DNA of 64,000 nt. Source: Alloalcanivorax profundimaris. GTDB taxonomy: Bacteria; Pseudomonadota; Gammaproteobacteria; Pseudomonadales; Alcanivoracaceae. The stretch lies in contig NZ_JABJWH010000040.1 of NCBI RefSeq assembly GCF_015265435.1, positions 216,258 to 280,257 on the forward strand, in the 5' to 3' direction. Made by a program: the position numbers and the translations under genes. A model generated the notes under the pieces. The model made no database searches and was not told where the DNA came from. It saw only the letters and a list, made by a program, of their open reading frames with translations. Positions 1-8,087 of this stretch are shown here, in pieces; within the stretch, counting starts at the first letter, position 1; each line of letters opens with the position of its first letter.

Positions 1-196
1 CGACAATGAATACCGGATCGACGAGCGTACCCTGGTGGACGCCTGGATCAGCTACCCGGTGGCCGACGGCACCTTGACCCTGCGCGGGCGCAATCTCACC
101 GACGAGTTCTACGCGGACTGGTCCGGCTACAGCGCCACCCAGGTCTACATCGGCGAGCCGCGTACCGTGGAGATCGGCTGGACCGGTCGCTTCTGA
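1..196 (+). CDS. TonB-dependent outer-membrane receptor, C-terminal end (partial)
   Basis: Only the last 64 residues are inside the window, read from base 2. The stretch contains the typical late-barrel phrase LTLRGRNLTDEFYADWSGY and ends in an aromatic residue (WTGRF), the usual outer-membrane beta-barrel insertion signal. This matches the C-terminal strands of TonB-dependent siderophore or metal receptors. The stop codon overlaps the start of the next gene (TGATG), and a PepSY membrane protein after a siderophore receptor is a common pairing, which favours iron uptake. The substrate cannot be told from this fragment. Confidence 0.8.
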   Translation, partial: DNEYRIDERTLVDAWISYPVADGTLTLRGRNLTDEFYADWSGYSATQVYIGEPRTVEIGWTGRF

Positions 197-420
197 TGGC
201 CGCCAACGGCTACCCCACGGCGTGGCGCTGGCATTTCCATGCCGGGCTGTTCACGGCCCCGTTTTTGCTGATCCTTCCGGTCACCGGCGCCATCTACCTG
301 TTCAATGATGAACTGAACGACTGGATCTACCCGCAACGGCGTTTCGCGCCCGGCGGCACGACCATGGAGGCCGCCGGGAATCTGGTGGCGGCGGTGGCGG
401 CCCGGTCCGGGGCGCGTTAG
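196..420 (+). pseudogene. Truncated PepSY-type membrane protein
   Basis: The 74-residue product starts with the signature N-terminus of PepSY-associated TM proteins: a short basic/aromatic lead (WRWHFHAGLF), then a hydrophobic segment (residues 18-34) and the phrase IYLFNDELNDWIYP. Full-length members usually have roughly 350-500 residues and several membrane helices. This one stops after the first helix, and its stop codon lies inside the 3' end of the convergent lipoprotein gene. I infer that the rest was lost in a deletion that fused this region to the lipoprotein operon. The start overlaps the receptor stop, as expected for a translationally coupled operon partner. Confidence 0.65.
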
Positions 421-1346
421 CGCGCCCGGGCCAGGGCCGGTTGCAGATCCGGGTACACCGCCGAGGAGGCCTTGATCACCTCCGCGAAGGTGGGGTTATC
501 ACCGTGTTCGTTGAGTAGCCAGCGGGCCATGTCGTCCACCGAGCGGAACGACAGGTCCGAGGTGGACCGGATGTAGTCCCAGCCGCCGGAGGCCTGGATA
601 GCTGCGTCCCGGCCGGTGTTTTTACCGATCTTGGAGCCGGCGCTGCCGCCGAAGAAACTGCCCAGCAGGCTGCCACCGGGGACCTTCTCCATCAGCTTGC
701 GGCCGGCGTAGGCGCCGGCGGCGGTGCCCAGGGCGGAACCGGTGGCGGCGCCCATGCGCGCGTTGATGGCCTTGTCCACCCATTCGGCGGCGACGCCGTC
801 GCTGGTGTAGGGGCTCAGGTAGGCGCCGCCGTTGCCGCTGAGCACCAGGCTGGGGGTTCGCGGCGCGGCGCCGGCCGGGTCGGGCTCGGCCGCCGGCGTG
901 GTGGAGCCGGCCGGTTGGCCGGGGGCCGCCCGGGCCGCCATCAGGGTGTCGGCGCTGGCGCGGCCCAGGTAGCCGCGAATCAGCACCACGTCCCGGGGAA
1001 TGCTGTCGTGGGGGCCTTGCACCCGCAGCCGCACCGGCGCGCCGGGCTGGCCGCGGATCACCCGGGCGGCTTCATCGGGCGTATAGCCATGCAGCGACAG
1101 CGGCGCCGCCTCCGGCGGCGAGGCCACCGCCACGATTCGGTCGCCGGGCTTGAGTTCGCCGTTCTGTTCCGCCACCGAGCCGGATTGGATGAACTGGATG
1201 GCGGGATAGCCGCCGTCCACGACCAGCCCGGCGCCGATGGCGCCTGGCGCCGTCGGCGCGGAGGAGGTGGTGGCGCAACCGCTCAGGTGCGCGAGCAGCA
1301 GGACGGCCGGCAGGCAGCGGAGTAATTGAAAAAAGCGTGCAGTCAT
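417..1346 (-). CDS. PDZ-domain lipoprotein with glycine-zipper segment
   Basis: A 309-residue predicted lipoprotein: signal peptide with lipobox LAHLSGC, then a PDZ-like domain (about residues 30-120, with GDRIVAVA and the DEAARVIRG helix), a Pro/Ala-rich linker, a glycine-rich segment (about 190-240, GSALGTAAGAYAGRK) and a C-terminal helical part. I chose the ATG at 1346 because GGGGA lies just upstream. The in-frame ATG 21 bases earlier arises from a small duplication of the previous gene's end. It is last in a five-gene minus-strand operon with LpoB and YcfL homologues, so a role in envelope assembly is inferred. No precise function is recognised. Confidence 0.7.
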   Translation of the reverse strand: MTARFFQLLRCLPAVLLLAHLSGCATTSSAPTAPGAIGAGLVVDGGYPAIQFIQSGSVAEQNGELKPGDRIVAVASPPEAAPLSLHGYTPDEAARVIRGQPGAPVRLRVQGPHDSIPRDVVLIRGYLGRASADTLMAARAAPGQPAGSTTPAAEPDPAGAAPRTPSLVLSGNGGAYLSPYTSDGVAAEWVDKAINARMGAATGSALGTAAGAYAGRKLMEKVPGGSLLGSFFGGSAGSKIGKNTGRDAAIQASGGWDYIRSTSDLSFRSVDDMARWLLNEHGDNPTFAEVIKASSAVYPDLQPALARAR

Positions 1347-1356
1347 TGTCGTTCCC

Positions 1357-1385
1357 CAGTTGTTCATTTCTTCAGTTGTTCATTT
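1357..1385. repeat. Tandem 13-bp duplication at a stop/start junction
   Basis: CAGTTGTTCATTT occurs at 1357-1369 and again at 1373-1385. On the minus strand the first copy ends the upstream gene (Met-Asn-Asn-stop) and the second gives an ATG followed by Asn-Asn-Trp that reads into the next gene. This explains the spurious upstream start of the PDZ lipoprotein. Confidence 0.7.
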
Positions 1386-2190
1386 TTTCCATGGTGCGCA
1401 GGGCCAGTTCGCGGCCCACTTCATTCAGGGACAGGGGTTTGTCCCGTTTCTGGTAACCGTTGGCGGTGGCCACCCACTGGTAGTCACGGCGCTCCTCCGG
1501 CGGGCGGCCGCTGGTGACGAAGGTGGCCAGTACCCGGGCGTCGTCCGTGGCCAGCACCCGCACCCGGTAGCTGGGCTGGTCCTCGAAGCGCGGGCCGGCG
1601 GTGAGTTCCAGCACGTAGTCGGCGTGCTCCGCCAGGGCGCGCATCCCCAGCCGCGCCCGGTCCGGCGACAGCCGCGAGAAGGTGCCGTCTTCCAGGGCGT
1701 TGTCGGTGAGGCGCCGGGCCAGGCTCTGGTCCACCACGCGCGCGCCGCCGTCCTGGAAGGCGCTGATCAGGCCGTCCTGGAGCTCGAAGGCGGCGCCGGG
1801 GCCGGACTCCGCCGGGCGCGGGCCACGGGTTTCCGCCTGGGCGCCGGCGCTGGCCTTGCCGCGCAGGTCCACGGTTTCGCCGTTGGCCTGGCCGCTCAAC
1901 GAAGCGCTTTGCCCCACGCTGGCCCGGTAGCGGCCGTACCAGTCGCTGACCCGGTCGGGCAGGGCGCGATTCCACAGCACCGCGATGCGCGGCGCCTGGA
2001 AACGCTGGCGAAAGGCGGCGAGGATGGCTTCGGGCTGGCCCTGGCGTCCTTCCGGCCCCTGGCCTTCCCGGTAGGCGTCCTCGGTGAGCGGCGCCTGGGC
2101 GGGGGCCATCATCGGCGCCGCCTCGTGGTCGGACGCGGCCAGGGCGGGGCCGCTGATCAGGGCCAGGGCCAGCAGGCTGGACGCTTTCAT
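1372..2190 (-). CDS. Exported hypothetical protein of the LpoB cluster
   Basis: A 272-residue protein with a clear cleavable signal peptide (MKASSLLALALISGPALA, then AS). I chose the ATG at 2190 because of that signal peptide and the 4-base overlap with the preceding ycfL-like stop codon (ATGA). The body is soluble, with phrases such as RIAVLWNRALPDRVSDWYG and YVLELTAGPRFEDQPSYRVRVL, which suggest a TolB-N or CsgG-like fold common in lipoprotein clusters. I do not recognise a named family with certainty. Position in the operon implies a periplasmic role with the neighbouring envelope lipoproteins. Confidence 0.7.
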   Translation of the reverse strand: MKASSLLALALISGPALAASDHEAAPMMAPAQAPLTEDAYREGQGPEGRQGQPEAILAAFRQRFQAPRIAVLWNRALPDRVSDWYGRYRASVGQSASLSGQANGETVDLRGKASAGAQAETRGPRPAESGPGAAFELQDGLISAFQDGGARVVDQSLARRLTDNALEDGTFSRLSPDRARLGMRALAEHADYVLELTAGPRFEDQPSYRVRVLATDDARVLATFVTSGRPPEERRDYQWVATANGYQKRDKPLSLNEVGRELALRTMEKMNN

Positions 2191-2639
2191 CGGGTTTGCC
2201 TCACTTCCACGCGGTATTGCAGCCGCTCGGTGCCGACGGATTTTTCCCGGTACACGGCGTTGCCGTTGGCGGGTACCGTCAGCCGGCGCCACACCGGGTC
2301 CGCGTCCGTGGGCATGCCGCCTTCGGTGTAGAAGCGGGTGCGCGCTTCCACCTGGTAGTCGTAGTCGGTGTGGTTGCGCAGCTCCACCCACACCTGGGAG
2401 GTGCCGGTGTCGGTGCGCTGGATGCCGTGGCCGGTGCTGGTCAGGCGGATCACCTTGTTGGGGCCGACCAGGCCGTCCTTGAAGTTGCGGTTCAGGTCGT
2501 AGTCGGTGAACAGCACGGTGTTGTAGCCGCGCGCCTCGGTGCGTTGCTGGTATTCCTTCTTGCTCATGCCGGACTGGCAGCCGGCCACCAGGGCGGCGCC
2601 GACCAGCAGGGCGGAGATCAACAGGGGCTTGGCGGTCAT
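2187..2639 (-). CDS. YcfL-like lipoprotein (DUF1425)
   Basis: A 150-residue lipoprotein with lipobox LVAGC at residues 17-21. The central part fits the YcfL/DUF1425 beta-sandwich: a strand with VWVELRNHTDYDYQVEARTRFY, the type of domain that keeps company with LpoB in Enterobacteria (ycfL-ycfM) and Vibrio. The gene overlaps both neighbours by four bases (ATGA), so the operon is tightly coupled. The protein is expected to be anchored in the outer membrane facing the periplasm. Its biochemical role is unknown even in model species. Confidence 0.75.
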   Translation of the reverse strand: MTAKPLLISALLVGAALVAGCQSGMSKKEYQQRTEARGYNTVLFTDYDLNRNFKDGLVGPNKVIRLTSTGHGIQRTDTGTSQVWVELRNHTDYDYQVEARTRFYTEGGMPTDADPVWRRLTVPANGNAVYREKSVGTERLQYRVEVRQTR

Positions 2640-3886
2640 GGCGCGGTTCCTTCTTTCAGGGAGCGGTGTTGCCGAGGGCGGTGGCTGGCGAAGGCCAGGC
2701 CGTTGCCCCGGTGATCGAAATGCACGGCGGCGTCCACGTCGGCGCCGGCCAGGGGCTGGCCGTGCTCATCCAGGAAGCGCACGTGCAGCGGGCCGCCGTC
2801 CGGGGCGTGGCGCAGGGTGGCCAGGTGCAAGCCGTCCGGCAGGCGGTGCCAGTAACGGGTGTCGGCGCGGGTGCGCGAGCGGGCGGACAGCCCCTCGGCG
2901 GCCACGCCGATGGCGGTGATGGTGTGGAAGCCGGCGGCCACCGCCCCGCCGGCGGCGGCGCTCAGGCCGGCCACGGCGCTGTTCTGGCTGGCGGCGGTGA
3001 GCACGTCGCCGGTGGCCTGGGTGTTCTTCTTGAAGCGCACCTGGCCCTCGATGATGCGGTCCACGGTGCGCCCGCCCCGGGTGGAGGCCTGGAAGAACAC
3101 GTCCTCCGCCGGGAACAGATCACGGGGCGCGGGCGCGGCCAGCCGCGCGCCATGGGCGCGGATGTGTTTGCCGCGCCGGTACACCAGCTGGTAGTGGCCG
3201 ACGCCGTCCGCCAGTTTGCGCGGCGCGCTGCCGGTTTCCGCCACCACCAGCAGGTTGTCGCCGGCCTCCGGAATCGGCCCGTCCGGGCGGAACAACCGGT
3301 ACTCCTGAAAATGCTGTTCGGCCAGGGTCGGGTTACCGTCCAGCCGCGCCGCCCAGCCGGCCAGGAAGATCAGCGAGGCGAAGTCCGTGGTGTGCTGCTC
3401 CTCCTCGGCGAAGGCATCCTGCAGCAGGCCGCTCAGGAAGCTGGCCCGGGCGTTGCCGTAATCGCCGTCGCGCAGGAACAGCAGGCCCCGGTAATAGAAC
3501 ACCATGGCCCGTTCATAGGGCTCGCCCTTGAAGTCCTTCTCGCCTTCCTCGTACCACAGGCTGCGGGCCCGCCGCGCCGCGTCGTTGTCGGCGTAGACAC
3601 TCTCGATATTGAGGATGGCTTCATCCAGGGCGGCGCGGGCCAGATCGTAATGGCCGGTGCGCCAGGCGGCGGCGCCGATCTCCATCAGGTTGAGCACTTC
3701 GTTGCGGCGGCCCTCCTGGAACAGCTCCCGGTACAGGGGCTGGAGTTCGGCGGGCTTGTCCGCCACCAGATCCTGTTGGCCGGCGGACAGGGTACGCGCC
3801 TGGTACTGGGTGGGGCCGGTGGCGCAGCCGGCCAGCAGCGAGGCCGCCACCAGCGCCGCCGCGCCCCGTTTAGCGATAGAGCACAT
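2636..3886 (-). CDS. COG3014-like tetratricopeptide-type lipoprotein
   Basis: A 416-residue lipoprotein: signal peptide with lipobox LLAGC near residue 20, then a helical region of TPR character (LYRELFQEGRRNEVLNLMEIG, DLARAALDEAILNIE) to about residue 200, then a mixed C-terminal part. It matches the COG3014 family that lies between ycfL and lpoB in Vibrio and relatives. The ATG at 3886 is preferred over the one 36 bases upstream because it puts the signal peptide at the N-terminus and overlaps the lpoB stop by 17 bases. Probably a scaffold in the periplasm. Function is inferred from context only. Confidence 0.7.
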   Translation of the reverse strand: MCSIAKRGAAALVAASLLAGCATGPTQYQARTLSAGQQDLVADKPAELQPLYRELFQEGRRNEVLNLMEIGAAAWRTGHYDLARAALDEAILNIESVYADNDAARRARSLWYEEGEKDFKGEPYERAMVFYYRGLLFLRDGDYGNARASFLSGLLQDAFAEEEQHTTDFASLIFLAGWAARLDGNPTLAEQHFQEYRLFRPDGPIPEAGDNLLVVAETGSAPRKLADGVGHYQLVYRRGKHIRAHGARLAAPAPRDLFPAEDVFFQASTRGGRTVDRIIEGQVRFKKNTQATGDVLTAASQNSAVAGLSAAAGGAVAAGFHTITAIGVAAEGLSARSRTRADTRYWHRLPDGLHLATLRHAPDGGPLHVRFLDEHGQPLAGADVDAAVHFDHRGNGLAFASHRPRQHRSLKEGTAP

Positions 3887-4502
3887 TGTCCTGGGCCGCT
3901 TTGCGCATCTCATAGGCGCCACTCCAGACGATGGTGCCCAGTTCCAGGTCCACCATTTCGAAGGTCACCTGGTGGTAGCGGGAGCGGGTCTGGGTGTTCC
4001 GGTCGATGGCGTCCAGGGAGGCGATGCGCCCACCCAGCCGGTAGTCGCCGCCGGCGGTGGCCTGGGTCTTGCGGATGGTGCCGCCGTCCACGGCGCCATC
4101 GCGCTTGAGCTCGCGCTCTTTTTCCACCATGTCGGCGTAGTGGCGGCCCACGAACACCATGCGGCCGTTGGCGGCCCGGTTCAGTTCCACGCGCAGCCGG
4201 TCGGTGAGCAGGTTGGTGTTGATGATCGAACTGCTCTCGTTGCGGAAGTATTCGTTGTCGATGATGATGCGCGGCGGCGTGGCGCGCGCCGCCAGAATCC
4301 GGTTGGCGAGCATGTCGCGCATCATTTCGTCGGTCATCGCCACCACGTCCTGGGATTCGATGCCCACGCCCCGCACCCGGCCGGAGGACCGCGGGTCCTC
4401 GTACACCGTGGCCTGGCCACGTACATTGTCCACCTGGCTGGGCGCGCAGCCCGCCAACAGGGCAGCGGCCACCGCCGCCACGCTCAGGGTCCGGATCGTC
4501 AT
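3870..4502 (-). CDS. lpoB: LpoB-like penicillin-binding-protein activator lipoprotein
   Basis: A 210-residue lipoprotein with lipobox LLAGC (residues 14-18) followed by a short linker and a LpoB/YcfM-type domain. The sequence has the family pattern: DDVVAMTDEMMRDML-like helix, RIIIDNEYFRNESSSIINTNLL, and the late strand YRLGGRIASLD with VDLELGTIVWSGAYE. LpoB spans the periplasm from the outer membrane and stimulates the transpeptidase of PBP1b. This is the first gene of the five-gene envelope operon and faces ybiT across a 184-bp divergent promoter region. Confidence 0.8.
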   Translation of the reverse strand: MTIRTLSVAAVAAALLAGCAPSQVDNVRGQATVYEDPRSSGRVRGVGIESQDVVAMTDEMMRDMLANRILAARATPPRIIIDNEYFRNESSSIINTNLLTDRLRVELNRAANGRMVFVGRHYADMVEKERELKRDGAVDGGTIRKTQATAGGDYRLGGRIASLDAIDRNTQTRSRYHQVTFEMVDLELGTIVWSGAYEMRKAAQDNVLYR

Positions 4503-4686
4503 GCTCCGCCTCTCGTCGTCTTCGGGTTGGGGAAGGATTAAGCGGAATGCTAGACAGCCCGGCGACGGCCGGCATGCCCCATATGGGGTAGGCGAAGCAT
4601 CAAGGCCGGTGTGACCCGGGGCGGCCCCTGTGCCATACTCCGCCGGCTTTTCGACCCCTCACACCACACCAAGCCGGATTCCAACC
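4503..4686. promoter_or_regulatory. Divergent intergenic region lpoB / ybiT
   Basis: This 184-bp gap must hold the promoters of both the minus-strand lipoprotein operon and ybiT. A -10-like CATACT occurs near 4634 facing ybiT, without a clear -35. No strong operator was seen. Confidence 0.3.
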
Positions 4687-6279
4687 TTGCTCACCACCGC
4701 CAACATCACCATGCAGTTCGGCGCCAAGCCGCTGTTCGAGAACGTCTCCGTGAAATTCGGCGACGGCCACCGCTACGGCCTGATCGGCGCCAACGGCTCC
4801 GGGAAGTCCACCTTCATGAAGATCCTCGGCCGCGACCTGGATCCGTCCGCCGGCAATGTGTCCAAGGACCCCGACGAGCGGGTCGGCAAGCTGCGCCAGG
4901 ATCAGTTCGCCTACGAGCAGTACTCGGTGGTGGACACCGTGATCATGGGCCACGAGGAACTGTGGGCGGTGAAGGAAGAGCGCGACGCCATCTACGCCAA
5001 GGCGGAGATGAGCGAGGAAGACGGCATCCGCGCCGGCGAGCTGGAGGCGGAATTCGCCGAGCTGGACGGCTACACCGCCGAGTCCCGCGCCGGTGATCTG
5101 CTGCTCGGCGTGGGCATCCCGGTGGAGCAGCATTTCGGGCCCATGAGCGAAGTGGCGCCGGGTTGGAAGCTGCGCGTGCTGCTGGCCCAGGTGCTGTTCT
5201 CGGATCCGGACATCATGTTGCTGGACGAGCCCACCAACAACCTGGACATCAACACCATCCGCTGGCTGGAAGACGTGCTCAACCAGCGCCAGTGCACCAT
5301 GATCATCATTTCCCACGACCGCCACTTCCTGAACAGCGTGTGCACGCACATGGCGGATCTGGATTACGGCGAGCTGCGCGTCTACCCGGGCAACTACGAC
5401 GAGTACATGACCGCCGCCACCCAGGCCCTGGAGCGCAAGCGCGCGGACAACGCCAAGAAGAAGGCGCAGATCGCCGACCTGCAGCAATTCGTCAGCCGCT
5501 TCTCCGCCAACGCCTCCAAGTCCAAGCAGGCCACCTCCCGGGCCAAGCAGATCGACAAGATCAAGCTGGAAGAGATCAAACCCTCCAGCCGCCAGAACCC
5601 CTACATCGTGTTCGAGCAGGACAAGAAGCTGTTCCGCAACGCCCTGGAAGTGAAGGGCCTGGCCAGATCCTTCGACGGGGAAGAGCTGTTCTCCGACCTG
5701 GACCTGCGCGTGGAAGTGGGCGAGCGCATCGCCATCATCGGCCCCAACGGCGTCGGCAAATCCACCCTGCTGCGCTGCCTGGTGGGCGACCTGGAGCCCG
5801 GCGCCGGCGAAGTGAAGTGGTCCGAGAACGCCACCCTGGGCTACTACGCCCAGGACCACGCCGCCGACTTCGCCGACAAGAAAAACCTGTTCGACTGGAT
5901 GAGCCAGTGGGGCAAACCCAGCGACGACGAACAGGTGATTCGCGGCACCCTGGGCCGGCTGCTGTTCTCCTCCACGGAGATCAACAAGACCGTGGACGTG
6001 ATCTCCGGCGGCGAGCAGGGCCGCATGCTGTTCGGCAAGATCATGCTGCAGCGCCCCAACATCATGCTGCTCGACGAACCCACCAACCACCTGGACATGG
6101 AGTCCATCGAGTCGCTCAACCTGGCCCTGGAAAACTACCCGGGCACGCTGCTGTTCGTCAGCCACGACCGCGAGTTCGTATCGTCCCTGGCCACCCGCAT
6201 CATTGAGCTGACCCCCACCGGCATCGTCGATTTCCACGGCAGCTACGAGGACTACCTGCGCAGCCAGGGCGTGGCGTAA
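4687..6279 (+). CDS. ybiT: ABC-F family ATPase YbiT
   Basis: A soluble two-ATPase ABC-F protein. Walker A motifs are GANGSGKST and GPNGVGKST; the two Walker B segments are [12 protein letters not shown] and [12 protein letters not shown]; an interdomain linker rich in Lys/Ala ([16 protein letters not shown]) lies between. ABC-F proteins act on the ribosome rather than in transport. The protein is almost colinear with E. coli YbiT from [17 protein letters not shown] to the C-terminal YEDYLRS. The TTG start at 4687 gives 530 residues, the E. coli length. An in-frame ATG at 4630 would add 19 unrelated residues, and ATG 4711 would remove the first strand. Confidence 0.93.
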   Translation: MLTTANITMQFGAKPLFENVSVKFGDGHRYGLIGANGSGKSTFMKILGRDLDPSAGNVSKDPDERVGKLRQDQFAYEQYSVVDTVIMGHEELWAVKEERDAIYAKAEMSEEDGIRAGELEAEFAELDGYTAESRAGDLLLGVGIPVEQHFGPMSEVAPGWKLRVLLAQVLFSDPDIMLLDEPTNNLDINTIRWLEDVLNQRQCTMIIISHDRHFLNSVCTHMADLDYGELRVYPGNYDEYMTAATQALERKRADNAKKKAQIADLQQFVSRFSANASKSKQATSRAKQIDKIKLEEIKPSSRQNPYIVFEQDKKLFRNALEVKGLARSFDGEELFSDLDLRVEVGERIAIIGPNGVGKSTLLRCLVGDLEPGAGEVKWSENATLGYYAQDHAADFADKKNLFDWMSQWGKPSDDEQVIRGTLGRLLFSSTEINKTVDVISGGEQGRMLFGKIMLQRPNIMLLDEPTNHLDMESIESLNLALENYPGTLLFVSHDREFVSSLATRIIELTPTGIVDFHGSYEDYLRSQGVA

Positions 6280-6301
6280 GCGGCTGGAAAGCGTTTGATA
6301 G

Positions 6302-6317
6302 GCAATTCATGAATTGC
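6302..6317. promoter_or_regulatory. Candidate HipB operator 1
   Basis: A perfect 16-bp palindrome, GCAATTCATGAATTGC, with half-sites GCAAT-N6-ATTGC. The same half-sites and spacing recur 50 bp downstream. Autoregulation by HipB at paired operators is known for hipBA, so this is read as an operator. Confidence 0.6.
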
Positions 6318-6350
6318 TTTCGGCGATTTTTGCCTCTCTGCTTTTTGGGA

Positions 6351-6368
6351 AGCAATAATTAAATTGCT
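6351..6368. promoter_or_regulatory. Candidate HipB operator 2
   Basis: AGCAAT-N6-ATTGCT, the second copy of the GCAAT-N6-ATTGC site, centred exactly 50 bp from the first (about five helical turns). Its right half overlaps a possible -35 (TTGCTT, 6364-6369) placed about 18 bp before a weak -10 (CATATA, 6388-6393). Confidence 0.6.
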
Positions 6369-6376
6369 TGATATGT

Positions 6377-6402
6377 AATAAGAAACCCATATATTTCTTA
6401 TT
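6377..6402. repeat. Inverted repeat in the hipB leader
   Basis: Nine-base arms AATAAGAAA (6377-6385) and TTTCTTATT (6394-6402) with an 8-bp centre, located between the second operator and the hipB ribosome-binding site (AGGAGA, 6419-6424). It may be another protein site or a leader hairpin. Confidence 0.5.
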
Positions 6403-6431
6403 GAGCAGAAAGCAACCCAGGAGACGCTTTT

Positions 6432-6737
6432 ATGGCTTCTCTTCGTCAGCAGATCAAACAGCGCCGCAAGGCGCTCGGCTTGCGCCAGGAGGATATGGGG
6501 CAACGGATTGGTATGCTCCGTCAGCAATATCAGTACCTGGAAGCCAAGGGTAACCCCCGCTTGGACACCCTGGAGCTGGTCGCCAAAGGGCTGGACAGCG
6601 AGGTGATGCTTATCCCCAGGGAAAAACTCCTTGAGGTGCGGGCGCTGCTGGATGGCGAGGGGAGCGGCCAGGTCGGCAAGCCCACGCTGTCCAACGCCGA
6701 GGATCCGTGGGCGGGGCTTCTGGACGACGACGCATGA
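6432..6737 (+). CDS. hipB: HipB-type antitoxin, XRE-family DNA-binding protein
   Basis: A 101-residue protein with an N-terminal helix-turn-helix of XRE type (about residues 5-60: IKQRRKALGLRQEDMGQRIGM, then QYQYLEAKGNPRLDTLELVA) and a short acidic C-terminal tail. It is the antitoxin and repressor of a hipBA pair: it binds HipA and the operators upstream. AGGAGACG precedes the ATG. The stop overlaps the hipA start (ATGA). The leader is clearly richer in AT than the flanking genes, consistent with lateral acquisition. Confidence 0.88.
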   Translation: MASLRQQIKQRRKALGLRQEDMGQRIGMLRQQYQYLEAKGNPRLDTLELVAKGLDSEVMLIPREKLLEVRALLDGEGSGQVGKPTLSNAEDPWAGLLDDDA

Positions 6738-7984
6738 ACGAGGCCCGGGTCCTTGCGCTTTCGTTGCATGGCCGCCTGGTGGGTTATCTGGTGGGGGCCC
6801 GGGACGGCCGCAACATCCTGACTTTCGATGCCGGCTTCCGGGATGATCCGCTTCGCCCGACCTTTAGCTTGATCACCAGCCCTGCCTTCCCAAACGCTCA
6901 ACCATTATTGTCCAAACCCTGGGTGACCCGGCAACGGCTTCATCCGGTGTTGTCCAACCTGCTGCCGGAAGGGGCGTTGCGAGCCTTTATCGCGCAATCG
7001 CTCAAGGTTCACGAGAACAATGAATTCGAGATGATGGCTTATCTCGGTGCTGATCTGCCCGGTGCGCTTGTCGCCGAGCCGGCCCATCCGGATGATCTGC
7101 CGCCGGGTTTGAAATCGGAGTTGGGCAAGGTGGCGCCTTTGACGCTGGTGCCGGGAAAGGGCGAAAAAAAATTCTCGCTGGCCGGCGTGCAAATGAAATT
7201 CTCCATGAAGGAGCGGGATGGCCGCTTCAACGTGGCGGTCGGCGATGAACTGGGTGATTGGATTATCAAGACACCCTCGACCACCCATCGCCGGGTTCCC
7301 GAGAACGAATACAGCGCCATGATGCTGGCCGCGATGGTTGGCGTGGAGATTCCGGACATTCGACTGGTGTCGCTGGATAAACTGGATAACCTCCCCGACA
7401 TCAACCTGCCCGACGAAGAGCTGGCGTTCGCCATCCGCCGTTTCGATCGAGACGGCGCGGAGCGAATCCACATGGAGGATTTCGCCCAGGTTCTGGTCAA
7501 GTACGCCCACGAAAAATACCGGTCCGCCAACTACGAACAGATTGGTCGCATCCTGTATCAGTATTCCGGGCAGGCGCTGGTGGATGTTCAACAACTGGCC
7601 CGGCGCCTGTTAAGCAACGCGCTTCTGGCAAATGGTGATGCCCATCTGAAGAACTGGAGCCTGTTGTACCAGGATCAGCAGACTCCCACTCTGGCCCCTG
7701 CCTATGACATCGTCACCACCCGTGCCTACATCGCCAACGAGAGCGAGTTCGCCTTGAACCTGGGCAAGACCAAATCCTGGTATGAGCTGACGCTGGCGCA
7801 TTTCCAGGCCTGGGCATTGAAAGCCGGGGTGCCCTGGCGCGCGATCCGGCCAGTCTTGCTGGACGTTATGGAGAAGGCGCGAACGCTCTGGCCGGCGGCG
7901 CTGGATGACCTGCCCATGGACCAGGGACACAAGCAGACGCTGCGGGCCCATTGGCGTGCGCTCCACGATGACTTCCGCCTTTGA
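6734..7984 (+). CDS. hipA: HipA-type serine/threonine kinase toxin
   Basis: A 416-residue HipA-like protein kinase. An N-terminal HipA-N domain (residues 1-110, ending in LHPVLSNLLPEGALR) precedes the kinase core: a glycine-rich loop (SLAGVQMKFSM), the catalytic motif NGDAHLKN and a metal-binding PAYDIVTT. E. coli HipA phosphorylates glutamyl-tRNA synthetase and triggers persistence through (p)ppGpp; the target here is unknown. Length and all catalytic motifs look intact, so the toxin is probably active. The ATG at 6734 overlaps the hipB stop. An in-frame start 27 bases upstream is less likely. Confidence 0.9.
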   Translation: MNEARVLALSLHGRLVGYLVGARDGRNILTFDAGFRDDPLRPTFSLITSPAFPNAQPLLSKPWVTRQRLHPVLSNLLPEGALRAFIAQSLKVHENNEFEMMAYLGADLPGALVAEPAHPDDLPPGLKSELGKVAPLTLVPGKGEKKFSLAGVQMKFSMKERDGRFNVAVGDELGDWIIKTPSTTHRRVPENEYSAMMLAAMVGVEIPDIRLVSLDKLDNLPDINLPDEELAFAIRRFDRDGAERIHMEDFAQVLVKYAHEKYRSANYEQIGRILYQYSGQALVDVQQLARRLLSNALLANGDAHLKNWSLLYQDQQTPTLAPAYDIVTTRAYIANESEFALNLGKTKSWYELTLAHFQAWALKAGVPWRAIRPVLLDVMEKARTLWPAALDDLPMDQGHKQTLRAHWRALHDDFRL

Positions 7985-8048
7985 TGGCGCATGGGACCGG
8001 ATAATGTTGCCGCGGAGCGCTCCCGGCGGACACCTGTGGTATGGTCCC

Positions 8049-8064
8049 TGAAACAAAGGTTTCA
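8049..8064. promoter_or_regulatory. Candidate RpiR operator upstream of its own gene
   Basis: TGAAAC-N4-GTTTCA, an inverted repeat 24 bp before the rpiR-type gene. The same arms and spacing occur at 9006-9021 before the ureide operon. GAAAC/GTTTC half-sites with a 4-bp gap also resemble PsrA sites of Pseudomonas, so the binding protein is not certain. Confidence 0.55.
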
Positions 8065-8087
8065 CGCCCACCGTTTCAGAGAACCGG

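Noticed and set aside
1347..1367. Upstream start for the PDZ lipoprotein
   Set aside because: The extra seven codons come from a duplicated end of the preceding gene, and the ribosome-binding site and signal peptide fit the ATG at 1346 better.
4630..4686. Upstream ATG for ybiT
   Set aside because: The added residues have no match to YbiT, whose length and N-terminus agree with the TTG at 4687.
8049..8064. PsrA site controlling fatty-acid genes
   Set aside because: The half-sites resemble PsrA boxes, but both copies flank an RpiR gene and its neighbouring operon and none precedes fadBA, so the local regulator is favoured. It is kept as an alternative.
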